Assembly (NCBI RefSeq): GCF_003259365.1
Contig: NZ_QLLY01000017.1
Location: forward strand, 1 to 64,000
Direction: 5' to 3'
Source: Streptomyces sp. PsTaAH-137
GTDB taxonomy: Bacteria; Actinomycetota; Actinomycetes; Streptomycetales; Streptomycetaceae
DNA length: 64,000 bases
The position numbers and the translations under genes are program-made. Each line of letters begins with the position of its first letter. Position 1 is the first letter of the stretch. The notes under the pieces were generated by a model. That model saw only the letters and a list, made by a program, of their open reading frames with translations. It was not told where the DNA came from and made no database searches. Of the stretch, positions 46,744 to 55,634 are shown piece by piece.

Positions 46744-47862
46744 TCAGCCCTCCGAAGGGGCGAGGCGCTTGAGCTCCGCCTCGGTCGACTTGAGCAGGTC
46801 GTTCCAGGCCGCCTCGAACTTCTCGACGCCCTCGTCCTCGAGGAGCTGGACCACCTCGTCGTACGAGATGCCGAGCTTCTCGACGGCCTCGATCTCCTGG
46901 CGGGACGCGGCGTACGTGCCCGCGATGGTGTTGCCGGTGATCTGCCCGTGGTCGGCCGCGGCCTCCAGGGTGGCCTCCGGCATGGTGTTCACCGTGCCCG
47001 GGGCGACCAGGTCGTCGACGTACAGGGTGTCCTTGTACGCCTTGTCCTTCACACCGGTCGAGGCCCACAGCGGACGCTGCTTGTTGGCCTGCGCCTTGTC
47101 CAGGGCGGCCCAGCGGTCACCGCTGAAGACCTCCTCGAACGCCTCGTACGCCAGACGCGCGTTGGCCAGACCGGCCTTGCCGCGAGCGGCCTTCGCCTCG
47201 TCGGTGCCCAGGGCGTCGATCCGCTTGTCGATCTCGGTGTCCACGCGGGACACGAAGAAGGACGCCACCGAGTGGATCTTGGACAGGTCCAGGCCCGCGG
47301 CCTTCGCCTTCTCCAGACCGGCCAGGTAGGCGTCCATGACCTCGCGGTAGCGCTCGAGCGAGAAGATCAGCGTGACGTTGACGCTGATGCCCTTGCCGAT
47401 GACCTCGGTGATGGCCGGCAGACCGGCCTTCGTCGCCGGGATCTTGATGAGCGTGTTCGGCCGGTCCACCAGCCACGCGAGCTGCTTGGCCTCGGCGACC
47501 GTCGCCTTGGTGTTGTGCGCGAGGCGCGGGTCGACCTCGATGGAGACCCGGCCGTCCTGGCCGCCGGTCGCGTCGAAGACCGGGCGCAGGATGTCGGCGG
47601 CGTCGCGGACGTCCGCCGTCGTGATCATGCGGATCGCTTCCTCGACGGTCACCTTGCGGGCCGCGAGGTCGGCCAGCTGCTGGTCGTAACCGTCGCCCTC
47701 CGAGATCGCCTTCTGGAAGATCGACGGATTGGTGGTGACGCCCACGACGTGCTGCTGGTCGATCAGTTCGGCGAGATTGCCGGACGTGATCCGCTTGCGC
47801 GACAGGTCGTCCAGCCAGATCGCGACGCCCTCCTCGGAGAGGCGCTTCAGTGCGTCTGTCAT
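46744..47862 (-). CDS. tal: Transaldolase
   Basis: Moves a three-carbon dihydroxyacetone unit between sugar phosphates. The 372-residue protein is of the long actinobacterial type. It has IWLDDLSRKRITSGNLAELI, VTTNPSIFQKAI, SIEVDPRLAHNT and NTLIKIPATKAGLPAITEV, in which Lys forms the Schiff base. NVTLIFSLERYREVMDAYL and SVASFFVSRVDTEIDKRID complete the barrel. It lies 35 nt after tkt and 4 nt before zwf. Confidence 0.97.
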   Translation of the reverse strand: MTDALKRLSEEGVAIWLDDLSRKRITSGNLAELIDQQHVVGVTTNPSIFQKAISEGDGYDQQLADLAARKVTVEEAIRMITTADVRDAADILRPVFDATGGQDGRVSIEVDPRLAHNTKATVAEAKQLAWLVDRPNTLIKIPATKAGLPAITEVIGKGISVNVTLIFSLERYREVMDAYLAGLEKAKAAGLDLSKIHSVASFFVSRVDTEIDKRIDALGTDEAKAARGKAGLANARLAYEAFEEVFSGDRWAALDKAQANKQRPLWASTGVKDKAYKDTLYVDDLVAPGTVNTMPEATLEAAADHGQITGNTIAGTYAASRQEIEAVEKLGISYDEVVQLLEDEGVEKFEAAWNDLLKSTEAELKRLAPSEG

Positions 47863-47897
47863 GGAAATTGCATCTCCTATGTCGTCGTGTACGGGCG

Positions 47898-49985
47898 TCA
47901 GCGCTGAGCCGCGGCGAGGGATTCCCGCGCCTTGGCCACCACGTTCTCGGCGGTGAAACCGAACTCCTTGAAGAGGACCTTGCCGTCGGCGGAGGCACCG
48001 TAGTGCTCCAGCGAGACGATGCGGCCCGCGTCACCGACGTACTTGTGCCACGTCAGACCGATACCGGCCTCGACCGAGACCCGGGCCTTGACCGCGGACG
48101 GCAGGACGCTCTCCCGGTACCCCTGGTCCTGCTCCTCGAACCACTCGACGCACGGCATCGACACCACGCGCGTGGCGACACCCTCGGCCTCCAGCGTCTC
48201 GCGGGCCTCGACGGCCAGCTGCACCTCGGAACCGGTGGCGATCAGGATCAGGTCGGGCGTCGCCTTGGACGCCTCGACGAGCACGTAGCCGCCCTTGACG
48301 GTGTCCTCGTTCGGCTCGTACGTCGGCACGCCCTGACGGGTCAGCGACAGGCCGTGCGGGGCGCTCTTGCCGTAGTCCTTCTTGCCGCGCTTGAGGATCT
48401 CGCGCCAGGCGATCGCCGTCTCGTTGGCGTCCGCGGGGCGGACCACGTGCAGCCCGGGGATGGCGCGCAGCGAGGCCAGGTGCTCGACCGGCTGGTGCGT
48501 CGGGCCGTCCTCACCGAGGCCGATGGAGTCGTGCGTCCACACGTACGTGACGGGCAGGTGCATCAGGGCCGACAGCCGGACGGCGTTGCGCATGTAGTCG
48601 GAGAACGTCAGGAACGTTCCCCCGTAGATGCGGGTGTGGCCGTGCAGCGCGATGCCGTTCATCTCCGCGGCCATGGAGTGCTCGCGGATGCCGAAGTGGA
48701 TCGTGCGGCCGTACGGGTCCGCCTCCGGCAGCGGGTTGCCCGCCGGGAGGAAGGACGACGTCTTGTCGATCGTCGTGTTGTTCGAGCCGGCGAGGTCGGC
48801 GGAGCCGCCCCACAGCTCGGGCACGATCGGGCCGAGCGCCTGGAGGACCTTGCCGGACGCGGCGCGCGTGGCGACGGCCTTGCCCGTCTCGAAGACCGGG
48901 ATGCTCTGCTCCCAGCCGGCCGGCAGCTCGCCCGCGTTGATGCGGTCGAACTCGGCGGCGCGCTCCGCGTTGGCGGTGCGCCACTCCTGGAACGACTTCT
49001 CCCACTCGGCCTTGGCCTGGGCGCCGCGGTCGAGGGCCTTGCGCGTGTGACCGATGACCTCGTCGGAGACGAAGAAGTTCTTCTCCGGGTCGAAGCCCAG
49101 GACGCGCTTGGTGGCGGCCACCTCGTCGTCGCCGAGCGCCGAGCCGTGGGCTGCCTCGGTGTTCTGCGCGTTCGGGGCGGGCCAGGCGATGATCGAGCGC
49201 ATGGCGATGAAGGACGGCTTGTCCGTGACCTTCTTGGCCGCCTCGATGGCGTTGTAGATCGCCTCGTGGTCCAGGTCGCCGTCCGGCTTCGGGGCGACGC
49301 GCTGCACGTGCCAGCCGTACGCCTCGTAGCGCTTGCAGGTGTCCTCGGAGACGGCCGTCTCGGTGTCGCCCTCGATCGAGATGTGGTTGTCGTCCCACAG
49401 CAGGATCAGGTTGCCGAGCTTCTGGTGCCCGGCCATCGACGACGCCTCGGAGGAGATGCCCTCCTGAAGGCAGCCGTCACCGGCGATGGCGTAGATGAAG
49501 TGGTCGAACGGGGAGGTGCCGGCGGCGGCCTCCGGGTCGAACAGGCCGCGCTCGTAGCGGGAGGCCATCGCCATGCCCACCGCGTTGGCGACACCCTGGC
49601 CGAGCGGGCCCGTGGTGGTCTCCACGCCCGTGGTGTGGCCGTACTCCGGGTGCCCGGGGGTCTTGGAGCCCCAGGTGCGGAACGCCTTCAGGTCGTCCAG
49701 CTCCAGGCCGAAACCGGCCAGGTAGAGCTGGATGTAGAGGGTCAGGGACGAGTGGCCCGCGGACAGCACGAAACGGTCGCGCCCGACCCAGTCGGCGTCC
49801 GCCGGGTCGTGTCGCATCACCTTCTGGAAGAGGGTGTACGCGACCGGGGCCAGGCTCATCGCCGTACCGGGATGGCCGTTACCGACCTTCTGTACGGCAT
49901 CGGCGGCCAGGACCCGGGCGGTGTCCACCGCCCGCTGGTCCACATCGGTCCACTCGAGGTCTGTGGTGGTCGGCTTGGTACTCAC
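47898..49985 (-). CDS. tkt: Transketolase
   Basis: Thiamine-diphosphate enzyme transferring two-carbon units in the pentose phosphate pathway. The 695-residue protein shows DAVQKVGNGHPGTAMSLAPV, the ThDP/Mg motif IAGDGCLQEGISSEASS, DDNHISIEGDTETA, the pyrimidine-domain HDSIGLGEDGPTHQPVEHLA, and RPADANETA. First gene of the minus-strand pentose phosphate operon. A TAGGCT -10-like hexamer lies at 50050-50055 on the minus strand. Confidence 0.97.
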   Translation of the reverse strand: MSTKPTTTDLEWTDVDQRAVDTARVLAADAVQKVGNGHPGTAMSLAPVAYTLFQKVMRHDPADADWVGRDRFVLSAGHSSLTLYIQLYLAGFGLELDDLKAFRTWGSKTPGHPEYGHTTGVETTTGPLGQGVANAVGMAMASRYERGLFDPEAAAGTSPFDHFIYAIAGDGCLQEGISSEASSMAGHQKLGNLILLWDDNHISIEGDTETAVSEDTCKRYEAYGWHVQRVAPKPDGDLDHEAIYNAIEAAKKVTDKPSFIAMRSIIAWPAPNAQNTEAAHGSALGDDEVAATKRVLGFDPEKNFFVSDEVIGHTRKALDRGAQAKAEWEKSFQEWRTANAERAAEFDRINAGELPAGWEQSIPVFETGKAVATRAASGKVLQALGPIVPELWGGSADLAGSNNTTIDKTSSFLPAGNPLPEADPYGRTIHFGIREHSMAAEMNGIALHGHTRIYGGTFLTFSDYMRNAVRLSALMHLPVTYVWTHDSIGLGEDGPTHQPVEHLASLRAIPGLHVVRPADANETAIAWREILKRGKKDYGKSAPHGLSLTRQGVPTYEPNEDTVKGGYVLVEASKATPDLILIATGSEVQLAVEARETLEAEGVATRVVSMPCVEWFEEQDQGYRESVLPSAVKARVSVEAGIGLTWHKYVGDAGRIVSLEHYGASADGKVLFKEFGFTAENVVAKARESLAAAQR

Positions 49986-50417
49986 CCTGAGTCAGGGCTC
50001 CTCTCCACATGGCTAATGCCGGTGATGTCGGTCTCACCGGCCGTTGTCGAGCCTACCCTTGCTGGAACGTGCGTTTTTTCGACTCGTTCCAGACTGCCGG
50101 GCCTCCGTCGAATCCGCCTCCTGACAGGGATCGGGGCCGTTCCTCACGTGAATACGGACCCGCTCATCCGGGGGCTCATCCGGGGGCGTGAAGGCTCATC
50201 TGGAGTGCCCCTGCGGACCGGGGCGAAACGGACGGTGTGCGGCACGCGCGCGTGTGCGTTGCGTCCTTCGCGGCATGCTGCCCAACACGACCCCACCCCC
50301 ACGAAGGGCGAGGTATAGGCAACGTCTACAGTGGCGTGGTACGCGCGAGCCTTTACCGGGACTTCACATCAAGTGGTCTTCTTCGGCGGCTCGCTGGAGT
50401 CTCTGTCAGGGGTGTGC
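49986..50417. other. Divergent intergenic region between tkt and ctaB
   Basis: The 432-nt gap must drive tkt leftwards and ctaB rightwards. On the minus strand TAGGCT (50055-50050) is a -10 candidate for tkt. A tandem 12-bp repeat, GCTCATCCGGGG, occurs at 50162 and 50174, with a third GCTCATC at 50194. I see no gene in it. Confidence 0.45.
50162..50200. repeat. Tandem 12-bp repeat in the tkt-ctaB gap
   Basis: Two exact copies of GCTCATCCGGGG at 50162-50173 and 50174-50185, then an 8-nt gap and a partial third copy (GCTCATC, 50194-50200). Confidence 0.6.
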
Positions 50418-51365
50418 GTGACGGCCGTCGAATCCCGTCCAGCGGGAGCGCTGACGAGCAGCAGCAACCGGAGCCAGCGGCCGTTCGGGGCCCGAGTCAA
50501 GGCGTTCGTGGCGCTGACCAAGCCGCGGATCATCGAGCTGCTGCTCATCACCACGGTTCCGGTGATGTTCCTCGCCGAGCAGGGTGTGCCGAACCTGAAG
50601 CTGGTGCTCGTCACCTGCCTCGGCGGCTACCTGTCGGCGGGCGGTGCCAACGCGCTGAACATGTGGTACGACCGCGACATCGACGCTCTCATGGAGCGCA
50701 CGTCGCAGCGGCCGCTGGTCACCGGAATGGTGAGCCCGAACGAGTGCCTTGTCTTCGGCATCTCTCTCGCGGTGATCTCCACACTGCTGTTCGGTTTCGC
50801 CGTGAACTGGCTGTCGGCCTGGCTGTCGCTCGGCGCCCTGCTCTTCTATGTGGTCGTCTACACGATGATCCTGAAGCGGCGGACGTCGCAGAACATCGTG
50901 TGGGGCGGCATCGCCGGCTGCCTGCCCGTGCTCATCGGCTGGTCCTCGGTGACCAACTCGATGTCGTGGGCGCCGGTCATCCTCTTCCTGGTGATGTTCT
51001 TCTGGACGCCGCCGCACTACTGGCCGCTGTCCATGAAGGTGAAGGACGACTACGCGCGCGTGGGCGTACCGATGCTCCCGGTCATCGCCTCCAACAAGGT
51101 GGTCGCGAAGCAGATCGTCATCTACAGCTGGGTGATGGTGGCGGTCTCGCTGCTGCTCACGCCGCTCGGCTACACCGGCTGGTTCTACACCGTGGTCGCA
51201 CTGCTCGCGGGCGGCTTCTGGCTGTGGGAGGCGCACGGTCTGCAGAACCGCGCCAAGGCCGAGGTCACGGGCGGCAAGCTCAAGGAGATGCGCCTGTTCC
51301 ACTGGTCCATCACCTACGTGTCGCTGCTCTTCGTGGCGGTGGCCGTGGACCCGTTCCTGCGCTGA
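50418..51365 (+). CDS. ctaB: Protoheme IX farnesyltransferase (heme O synthase)
   Basis: Membrane prenyltransferase that adds farnesyl to heme B to make heme O for aa3-type oxidase. The 315-residue protein has about nine helices and both polyprenyl-binding Asp motifs: NMWYDRDIDALMERTSQRPL in loop 2-3 and YWPLSMKVKDDYARVGVPML in loop 6-7. TKPRIIELLLITTVPVMFLA is the family start. The GTG at 50418 follows AGGGG; the GTG at 50412 is an alternative. A long hairpin terminator follows. Confidence 0.95.
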   Translation: MTAVESRPAGALTSSSNRSQRPFGARVKAFVALTKPRIIELLLITTVPVMFLAEQGVPNLKLVLVTCLGGYLSAGGANALNMWYDRDIDALMERTSQRPLVTGMVSPNECLVFGISLAVISTLLFGFAVNWLSAWLSLGALLFYVVVYTMILKRRTSQNIVWGGIAGCLPVLIGWSSVTNSMSWAPVILFLVMFFWTPPHYWPLSMKVKDDYARVGVPMLPVIASNKVVAKQIVIYSWVMVAVSLLLTPLGYTGWFYTVVALLAGGFWLWEAHGLQNRAKAEVTGGKLKEMRLFHWSITYVSLLFVAVAVDPFLR

Positions 51366-51385
51366 TCAGTCTCCGACACTCGTCC

Positions 51386-51427
51386 GATGGGTGGGGTGCG
51401 TGGCCCAGGCCACGCACCCCACCCATC
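51386..51427 (+). terminator. Long hairpin terminator after ctaB
   Basis: A perfect 20-bp inverted repeat (51386-51405 with 51408-51427) begins 21 nt after the ctaB stop and would make a very stable stem. Confidence 0.85.
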
Positions 51428-51461
51428 GCTTGTTTCCCTACTCGTCGGTAGCATCCTGTCC

Positions 51462-51797
51462 ATGGCAGAGACTCAAGAGGTTGAGGCACCCGGTCGGGCG
51501 GCGAAGGACGAGCGTCGGGCGGCCAAGCTGGCCCGGCAGATCGGCGTGTTCGCCAAGGCCCACGGCGGCGCCGAGGGGCAGCTCGCGTACATCGGCGAGC
51601 GCGGGACCCGCATCGTTCTCGTCGGCGAGGACGGCGGCTGGGGCGACCTGGTCGCGCGGACGTACGAGATCGCCCAGAAGGCCGTCGAGAAGTCCGGGAT
51701 CACCCTCCACGAGGACTTCGACGGCGACTTCGCGGCCAAGGTCGAGACCGGCCCGTACGAGTGGAAGCGCATGGCGGGCATTCAGCTCGGCGGCTGA
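51462..51797 (+). CDS. Small conserved protein of unknown function
   Basis: A 111-residue soluble protein that I cannot place in a family. It starts AETQEVEAPGRAAKDERRAA, a charged helical stretch, followed by KLARQIGVFAKAHGGAEGQL, then IGERGTRIVLVGEDGGWGDLV, RTYEIAQKAVEKSGITLHED and GPYEWKRMAGIQLGG. The mix of strands and helices suggests a compact alpha/beta fold. No catalytic or metal motif is seen. The ATG at 51462 is the first after the ctaB terminator. Its codon use fits a real gene. Confidence 0.75.
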   Translation: MAETQEVEAPGRAAKDERRAAKLARQIGVFAKAHGGAEGQLAYIGERGTRIVLVGEDGGWGDLVARTYEIAQKAVEKSGITLHEDFDGDFAAKVETGPYEWKRMAGIQLGG

Positions 51798-51911
51798 CCC
51801 GGGCTTTTGGGCGGCCATGGGTGCAGGTGTGCGACGCAAGGTTGAGCAACACCAGGTGCCCTGTCACCCGTTAGGACTGTAGGAGCACGGTCCATATACG
51901 GGGAGCCCCGG

Positions 51912-53036
51912 ATGATCGAAACGCCGTCCCTCGTGGACCAGTACTGCCACGGGGTGCTGCGTACGGAGCTGGGCCTCGGCACGTTCGAGGCCCACCTCGG
52001 CCGGGGCGTGGGGCCGCCCGCGCCCGGCACCACCTTCTTCGACACCCAGACCGGTTTCGCGGTACGCCGCTGGTGCCCGCCCCTGCTCGGTCTGGAACCC
52101 CACTGCCCGCCCGCCCGCTATCTGGCCAGGCGCCGCGAGCTCGGCGTCCTGGAAGCGGGGCGGCGGCTGCTGCGCGGCAGCGGCATCACGACGTACCTCA
52201 TGGACACGGGGCTGCCCGACGATCTGACGGGCCCGCCCGAGATGGCGTCGGCCGCGGAGGCCGAGGCCCACGAGATCGTCCGCCTCGAACTACTGGCCGA
52301 ACAGGTCGCGGACACCTCCGGAACCGTCGAGTCCTTCCTCGCGAACCTCGCCGAATCGGTGCATGCCGCGGCCGTCGGCGCCGTCGCGTTCACCTCGGTC
52401 GCCGGGGTGCGGCACGGCCTCGCGCTCGCGCCGCAGCCGCCGGGACCGGGCGAGGTGCGCGGAGCGGCCGGGCGCTGGCTGGCGGATCGCACGGTGGGCG
52501 GCCCGGTGACCGATCCCGTGCTGCTGCGCCATCTGCTGTGGATCGCGGTCGCCTCCGGCCGGCCCCTCCAGCTCCATGCCGGGCTCGGCGAACCCGGACT
52601 GCGCATCGACCGCACGGACCCGGTGCTGCTCGCCGACTTCGCCCGGGCCACCGCGGGCCTCGGCACCGATCTCGTGCTGCTCCACGGCTACCCGTACCAC
52701 CGGCACGCCGCCCATCTGGCGGGGATCTTCCCGCATGTGTACGCGGACCTCGGACCGGCCCTCGCGCGTACCGGAGCCCGGGCCGGGGCGGTGCTGGCGG
52801 AGATCCTGGAACTCGCCCCGTTCGGCAAGCTCCTCTTCTCCACCGGTGCAAGCGGTCTGCCCGAACTGCACGTGGTCGGCGCCCGGCTGTTCCGCGAGGC
52901 GCTGGGGCGGGTGCTCGGCGAGTGGGTGGCCGACGGGGCGTGGTCGCTCCACGACGCTCAGCGGGTCGCCGGGATGATCGCGTCGGGGACCGCGCAACGG
53001 GTGTACGGGCTCGGGGTCACGGACGCAGACGGCTGA
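51912..53036 (+). CDS. Amidohydrolase-like protein with altered metal-ligand motifs
   Basis: A 374-residue TIM-barrel protein resembling amidohydrolases related to the FluG/glutamine-synthetase-associated group. The N-terminal motif is VDQYCHGVL, where the usual HxH has Tyr in place of the first His. QLHAGLGEPGLRID and LLHGYPYHRHAAHLAGIFPHVYAD keep two His positions. At FSTGASGLPELH the usual Asp of the FSSDA/GSDA motif appears as Gly. The fold is retained, but hydrolysis may not be. The last 20 nt overlap the convergent MarR gene. Confidence 0.8.
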   Translation: MIETPSLVDQYCHGVLRTELGLGTFEAHLGRGVGPPAPGTTFFDTQTGFAVRRWCPPLLGLEPHCPPARYLARRRELGVLEAGRRLLRGSGITTYLMDTGLPDDLTGPPEMASAAEAEAHEIVRLELLAEQVADTSGTVESFLANLAESVHAAAVGAVAFTSVAGVRHGLALAPQPPGPGEVRGAAGRWLADRTVGGPVTDPVLLRHLLWIAVASGRPLQLHAGLGEPGLRIDRTDPVLLADFARATAGLGTDLVLLHGYPYHRHAAHLAGIFPHVYADLGPALARTGARAGAVLAEILELAPFGKLLFSTGASGLPELHVVGARLFREALGRVLGEWVADGAWSLHDAQRVAGMIASGTAQRVYGLGVTDADG

Positions 53037-53487
53037 CCGACTCCGGAGTGAGGTGCCGGGCCAGCACGGCCAGCGCGTCGCCGACCTCGCGCAGCCGGTC
53101 CGGGTCGTCGGTGCCGAGCGCGGTGGCCAGCGCCTCGTTGATCCCGGCGGCGCGCACCTCGGCGACCCGCCCCGAGGCCTCGGTGGCCTGCCGGATCAGC
53201 TGACGCCTGCCGTCGTCTGGGTCGGGCGCGGTCACGACGGACCCGGTTTCCCTGAGCCGGGCGACGGCACCGGAGACCTGGCTCTGGGGCAGGCCGGTGC
53301 GGGAGGCGATGGCGCCGACGGACGTGCTGTCGTGGGCGTAGACGTCGCTGAGCACCACCAGGATCGCCCGGCTGCCACCGCGGAACGGGCCCGCGCCGAG
53401 AGCCGGCTCGGGCAGCGCCTCCTCGCCGATCTTCATCAGCGTGCGGCCGAGCAGGAACAGTTCGACGGGGCTGAGGGAGGCGCTCAT
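53017..53487 (-). CDS. MarR-family transcriptional regulator
   Basis: A 156-residue MarR-like repressor. It has SVGAIASRTGLPQSQVSGAVARLRETGSVVTA, giving helix-turn-helix and recognition helix, then DPDDGRRQLIRQATEASGR as the wing. It is divergent from the alpha/beta hydrolase gene, with a cluster of GATGAATC-type repeats and a 24-bp palindrome between them. Autoregulation and control of the hydrolase are the natural inference. Confidence 0.9.
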   Translation of the reverse strand: MSASLSPVELFLLGRTLMKIGEEALPEPALGAGPFRGGSRAILVVLSDVYAHDSTSVGAIASRTGLPQSQVSGAVARLRETGSVVTAPDPDDGRRQLIRQATEASGRVAEVRAAGINEALATALGTDDPDRLREVGDALAVLARHLTPESVSRLRP

Positions 53488-53521
53488 GCCCGGAGGTTAC
53501 ACCGAGACTGCATCGATCCAG

Positions 53522-53580
53522 ATGAATCCATCTCGATGAATCTGTCCTGATGAATCTATCTTGATGCATCGAAATAGATG
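53522..53580. promoter_or_regulatory. Operator cluster between MarR gene and hydrolase
   Basis: Three GATGAATC blocks (53522, 53537, 53550) are followed by GATGCATC at 53564. The last lies in a palindrome at 53556-53579 (TCTAT...ATAGA, 10 of 12 half-site positions matching). The spacing of 13-15 bp is irregular. The most likely binder is the adjacent MarR protein. Confidence 0.6.
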
Positions 53581-53642
53581 GACTATGGTGAGGGTGTGCG
53601 GCGGCGAGGGGGCCGACCGGCAGATGTCACCTGGGGGATCCG

Positions 53643-54458
53643 ATGTTTCTCACCGTCGAGGGCGCCACGCTGTACTACGAGGTCCGGGGGAGTGGTCCGC
53701 TGCTGCTCATCGCGCAGAGCGGAGAGGGGGACGCAGGCCGCAGTGTCGATCTGGTCGGCCGGCTCACCGACCGCTACACCGTGGTGACGTACGACCGCAG
53801 GGGCCTGTCCCGCAGCGAACGCGCGGCACCGGACAGAAGCGTGCGCCTGACCCAGCACGCCGACGACGTGCACAAGCTGCTGGCCGAGCTGACCGACCGG
53901 CCCGCGCTGATGCTGGGCTGCAGCATGGGTGCCTCCATCGGGCTGCATCTGGCGCTGCGCCATCCGGAGCAGCTGGCCACCCTCGTCGCGCACGAGCCCG
54001 TGTCACCGGCCCTGCTCCCCGCCGACCGCCGCCCCGCACACGTGCGGGAACTGCTCGCCCTGCAGCAGCTCTACCGCGAGCGGGGCCTGTCGGCGGCCTT
54101 CCCGGAGATGGCGCGCGTGCTCGGTATCGACCCGGCGCACCAGGAGACCGAGCCGCACCTCACGCCGATGCCGCTCACCCCGCAGCGCGAGGCGAACTTC
54201 GGGTTCTTCATCGAGAAGGAGTTCACCGCGGTCGTCCAGGCGGAGCTGGATGCCGACCTGCTCGCCCGCTCCGCGGTGCGGATCGTGCCGGCGGTCGGCC
54301 GGGCCACGGCTCCCGAGGTCTTCGACCGGCGGTGCGCCCTGGAGCTCGCCCGGATACGGGGAGTCGAGGCGCGGGAGTTCCCCGGCGGGCACAACGGGAA
54401 CACCACGCACCCGCGCGCCTACGCGGCCCGCCTCATGGAGGTCCTCGATGGAGGGTGA
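53643..54458 (+). CDS. Alpha/beta hydrolase
   Basis: A 271-residue alpha/beta-fold hydrolase without signal peptide. The nucleophile elbow is GCSMGASIG near residue 100; the oxyanion and strand text VTYDRRGLSRSE precedes it, and the catalytic His is in FPGGHNGNTTHPRAYA near the C-terminus. The acid is probably in the PAVGRATAPEVFDRR region. Divergent pairing with a MarR repressor suggests a ligand-induced esterase or lactonase that clears a small molecule. The exact substrate is unknown. Confidence 0.9.
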   Translation: MFLTVEGATLYYEVRGSGPLLLIAQSGEGDAGRSVDLVGRLTDRYTVVTYDRRGLSRSERAAPDRSVRLTQHADDVHKLLAELTDRPALMLGCSMGASIGLHLALRHPEQLATLVAHEPVSPALLPADRRPAHVRELLALQQLYRERGLSAAFPEMARVLGIDPAHQETEPHLTPMPLTPQREANFGFFIEKEFTAVVQAELDADLLARSAVRIVPAVGRATAPEVFDRRCALELARIRGVEAREFPGGHNGNTTHPRAYAARLMEVLDGG

Positions 54459-54510
54459 GACGTTCCCTCCGGAGGCCGCGAGGTGCTCGACGGAGGCCGG
54501 GCGGACGGCG

Positions 54511-55506
54511 TCAGACCGCCGACAGCTCCGAGCCCGCCTGGGCCGGTACGCCCGCCGTTGTCTCCGGGCGCTCGCGCAGCGACAGGACCACCCGCAGCAC
54601 CCCGATCCAGACCAGTGCCGAGCCCAGCATGTGCAGGGCGACCAGCACCTCGGGGAGGTCGGTGAAGTACTGGACGTAGCCGATGACGCCCTGGGCCAGG
54701 AGGATCAGGAACAGATCACGGGTGCGGTTCAGGGGCCCCTTGGGGGCGTCGACGGCCTTGAGGACGAACCACAGGGCGAAGGTCAGCGTCACCACGATCC
54801 AGGCCAGCACCGCGTGCAGTTTGCTGACCGTCTCCCAGTCCAGCGGCATCCGCGGGACATCGCTGGAGTCGCCGGCGTGCGGCCCCGCACCGGTCACCAC
54901 CGTGCCGACGAGGATGAGCAGGGCGGCCGCCGCGACCAGGAACCAGACCAACTGCTTGATGGCCTGCCCGACCAGCGGGCGGGGCTCCGCGTCGCCCTCG
55001 CGGGTGCGCTGCCACATCAGCACGGCCACCGTGAGCAGCGCGGTGGTCAGCACGAAGTGGGCCGCGACCGTGTACGGGTTCAGGCCGACCAGGACGACGA
55101 TGCCGCCCAGCACCGCGTTGCCCATGACGACCCAGAACTGCGTCCAGCCGAGCCGGGTCAGCGACCGGCGCCACGGCTTCTGCGAGCGGGCGGCGATGAT
55201 CGCCCAGCCGACCGCGGCACACAGCACATAGGTGAGCATGCGGTTGCCGAACTCGATGGCTCCGTGGAAGCCCATCTCGCTCGTCGCGGTCAGCGACTGG
55301 TCGGTGCACTTGGGCCAGGTCGGGCAGCCGAGGCCCGACCCGGTCAGGCGCACCGCGCCGCCGGTGACGACGATGACCACCGTCATGACGACGGCGGAGA
55401 GGGCCGCGCGCTGGACGGTCCGCGGGGTGGGGGTCCAGCGTTCGGCGATGAAGGCGAGCGGGTTGCGCACCGCCTGTACGGCGTCGGCGCGGGTCAGGTT
55501 TGGCAC
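54511..55506 (-). CDS. ctaA: Heme A synthase (Cox15/CtaA)
   Basis: Converts heme O from CtaB into heme A for cytochrome aa3 oxidase. The 331-residue protein has eight helices. The extracellular loop has the Cys pair GLGCPTWPKCTDQSL; heme-ligand His residues are in EFGNRMLTYVLC-preceding MGFHGAIEFGNR, TVAAHFVLTTALL and SKLHAVLAWI. VTGGAVRLTGSGLG is the family start of helix 1. The GTG at 55506 is the first start after an inverted repeat at 55550-55584. The product acts in the membrane. ctaB is 3 kb away on the other strand. Confidence 0.95.
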   Translation of the reverse strand: MPNLTRADAVQAVRNPLAFIAERWTPTPRTVQRAALSAVVMTVVIVVTGGAVRLTGSGLGCPTWPKCTDQSLTATSEMGFHGAIEFGNRMLTYVLCAAVGWAIIAARSQKPWRRSLTRLGWTQFWVVMGNAVLGGIVVLVGLNPYTVAAHFVLTTALLTVAVLMWQRTREGDAEPRPLVGQAIKQLVWFLVAAAALLILVGTVVTGAGPHAGDSSDVPRMPLDWETVSKLHAVLAWIVVTLTFALWFVLKAVDAPKGPLNRTRDLFLILLAQGVIGYVQYFTDLPEVLVALHMLGSALVWIGVLRVVLSLRERPETTAGVPAQAGSELSAV

Positions 55507-55549
55507 GGGCCCATCGTAGGGGGCCGCTTGTGCGCGGCTTCACGAGGGG

Positions 55550-55584
55550 GACGTAACTGCGGAATCTGTGACGGGAGTTACGTC
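55550..55584. promoter_or_regulatory. Inverted repeat upstream of ctaA
   Basis: GACGTAACT (55550-55558) and AGTTACGTC (55576-55584) form a perfect 9-bp inverted repeat with a 17-nt spacer, 44 nt before the ctaA GTG. A second overlapping GTGACG...CGTCAC repeat occupies its right half. It looks like a regulator site; none is assigned. Confidence 0.5.
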
Positions 55585-55634
55585 ACGCCGACGGCATGTC
55601 GGGTGACACGGAGCGATACCGGTCACCCGCCGGA

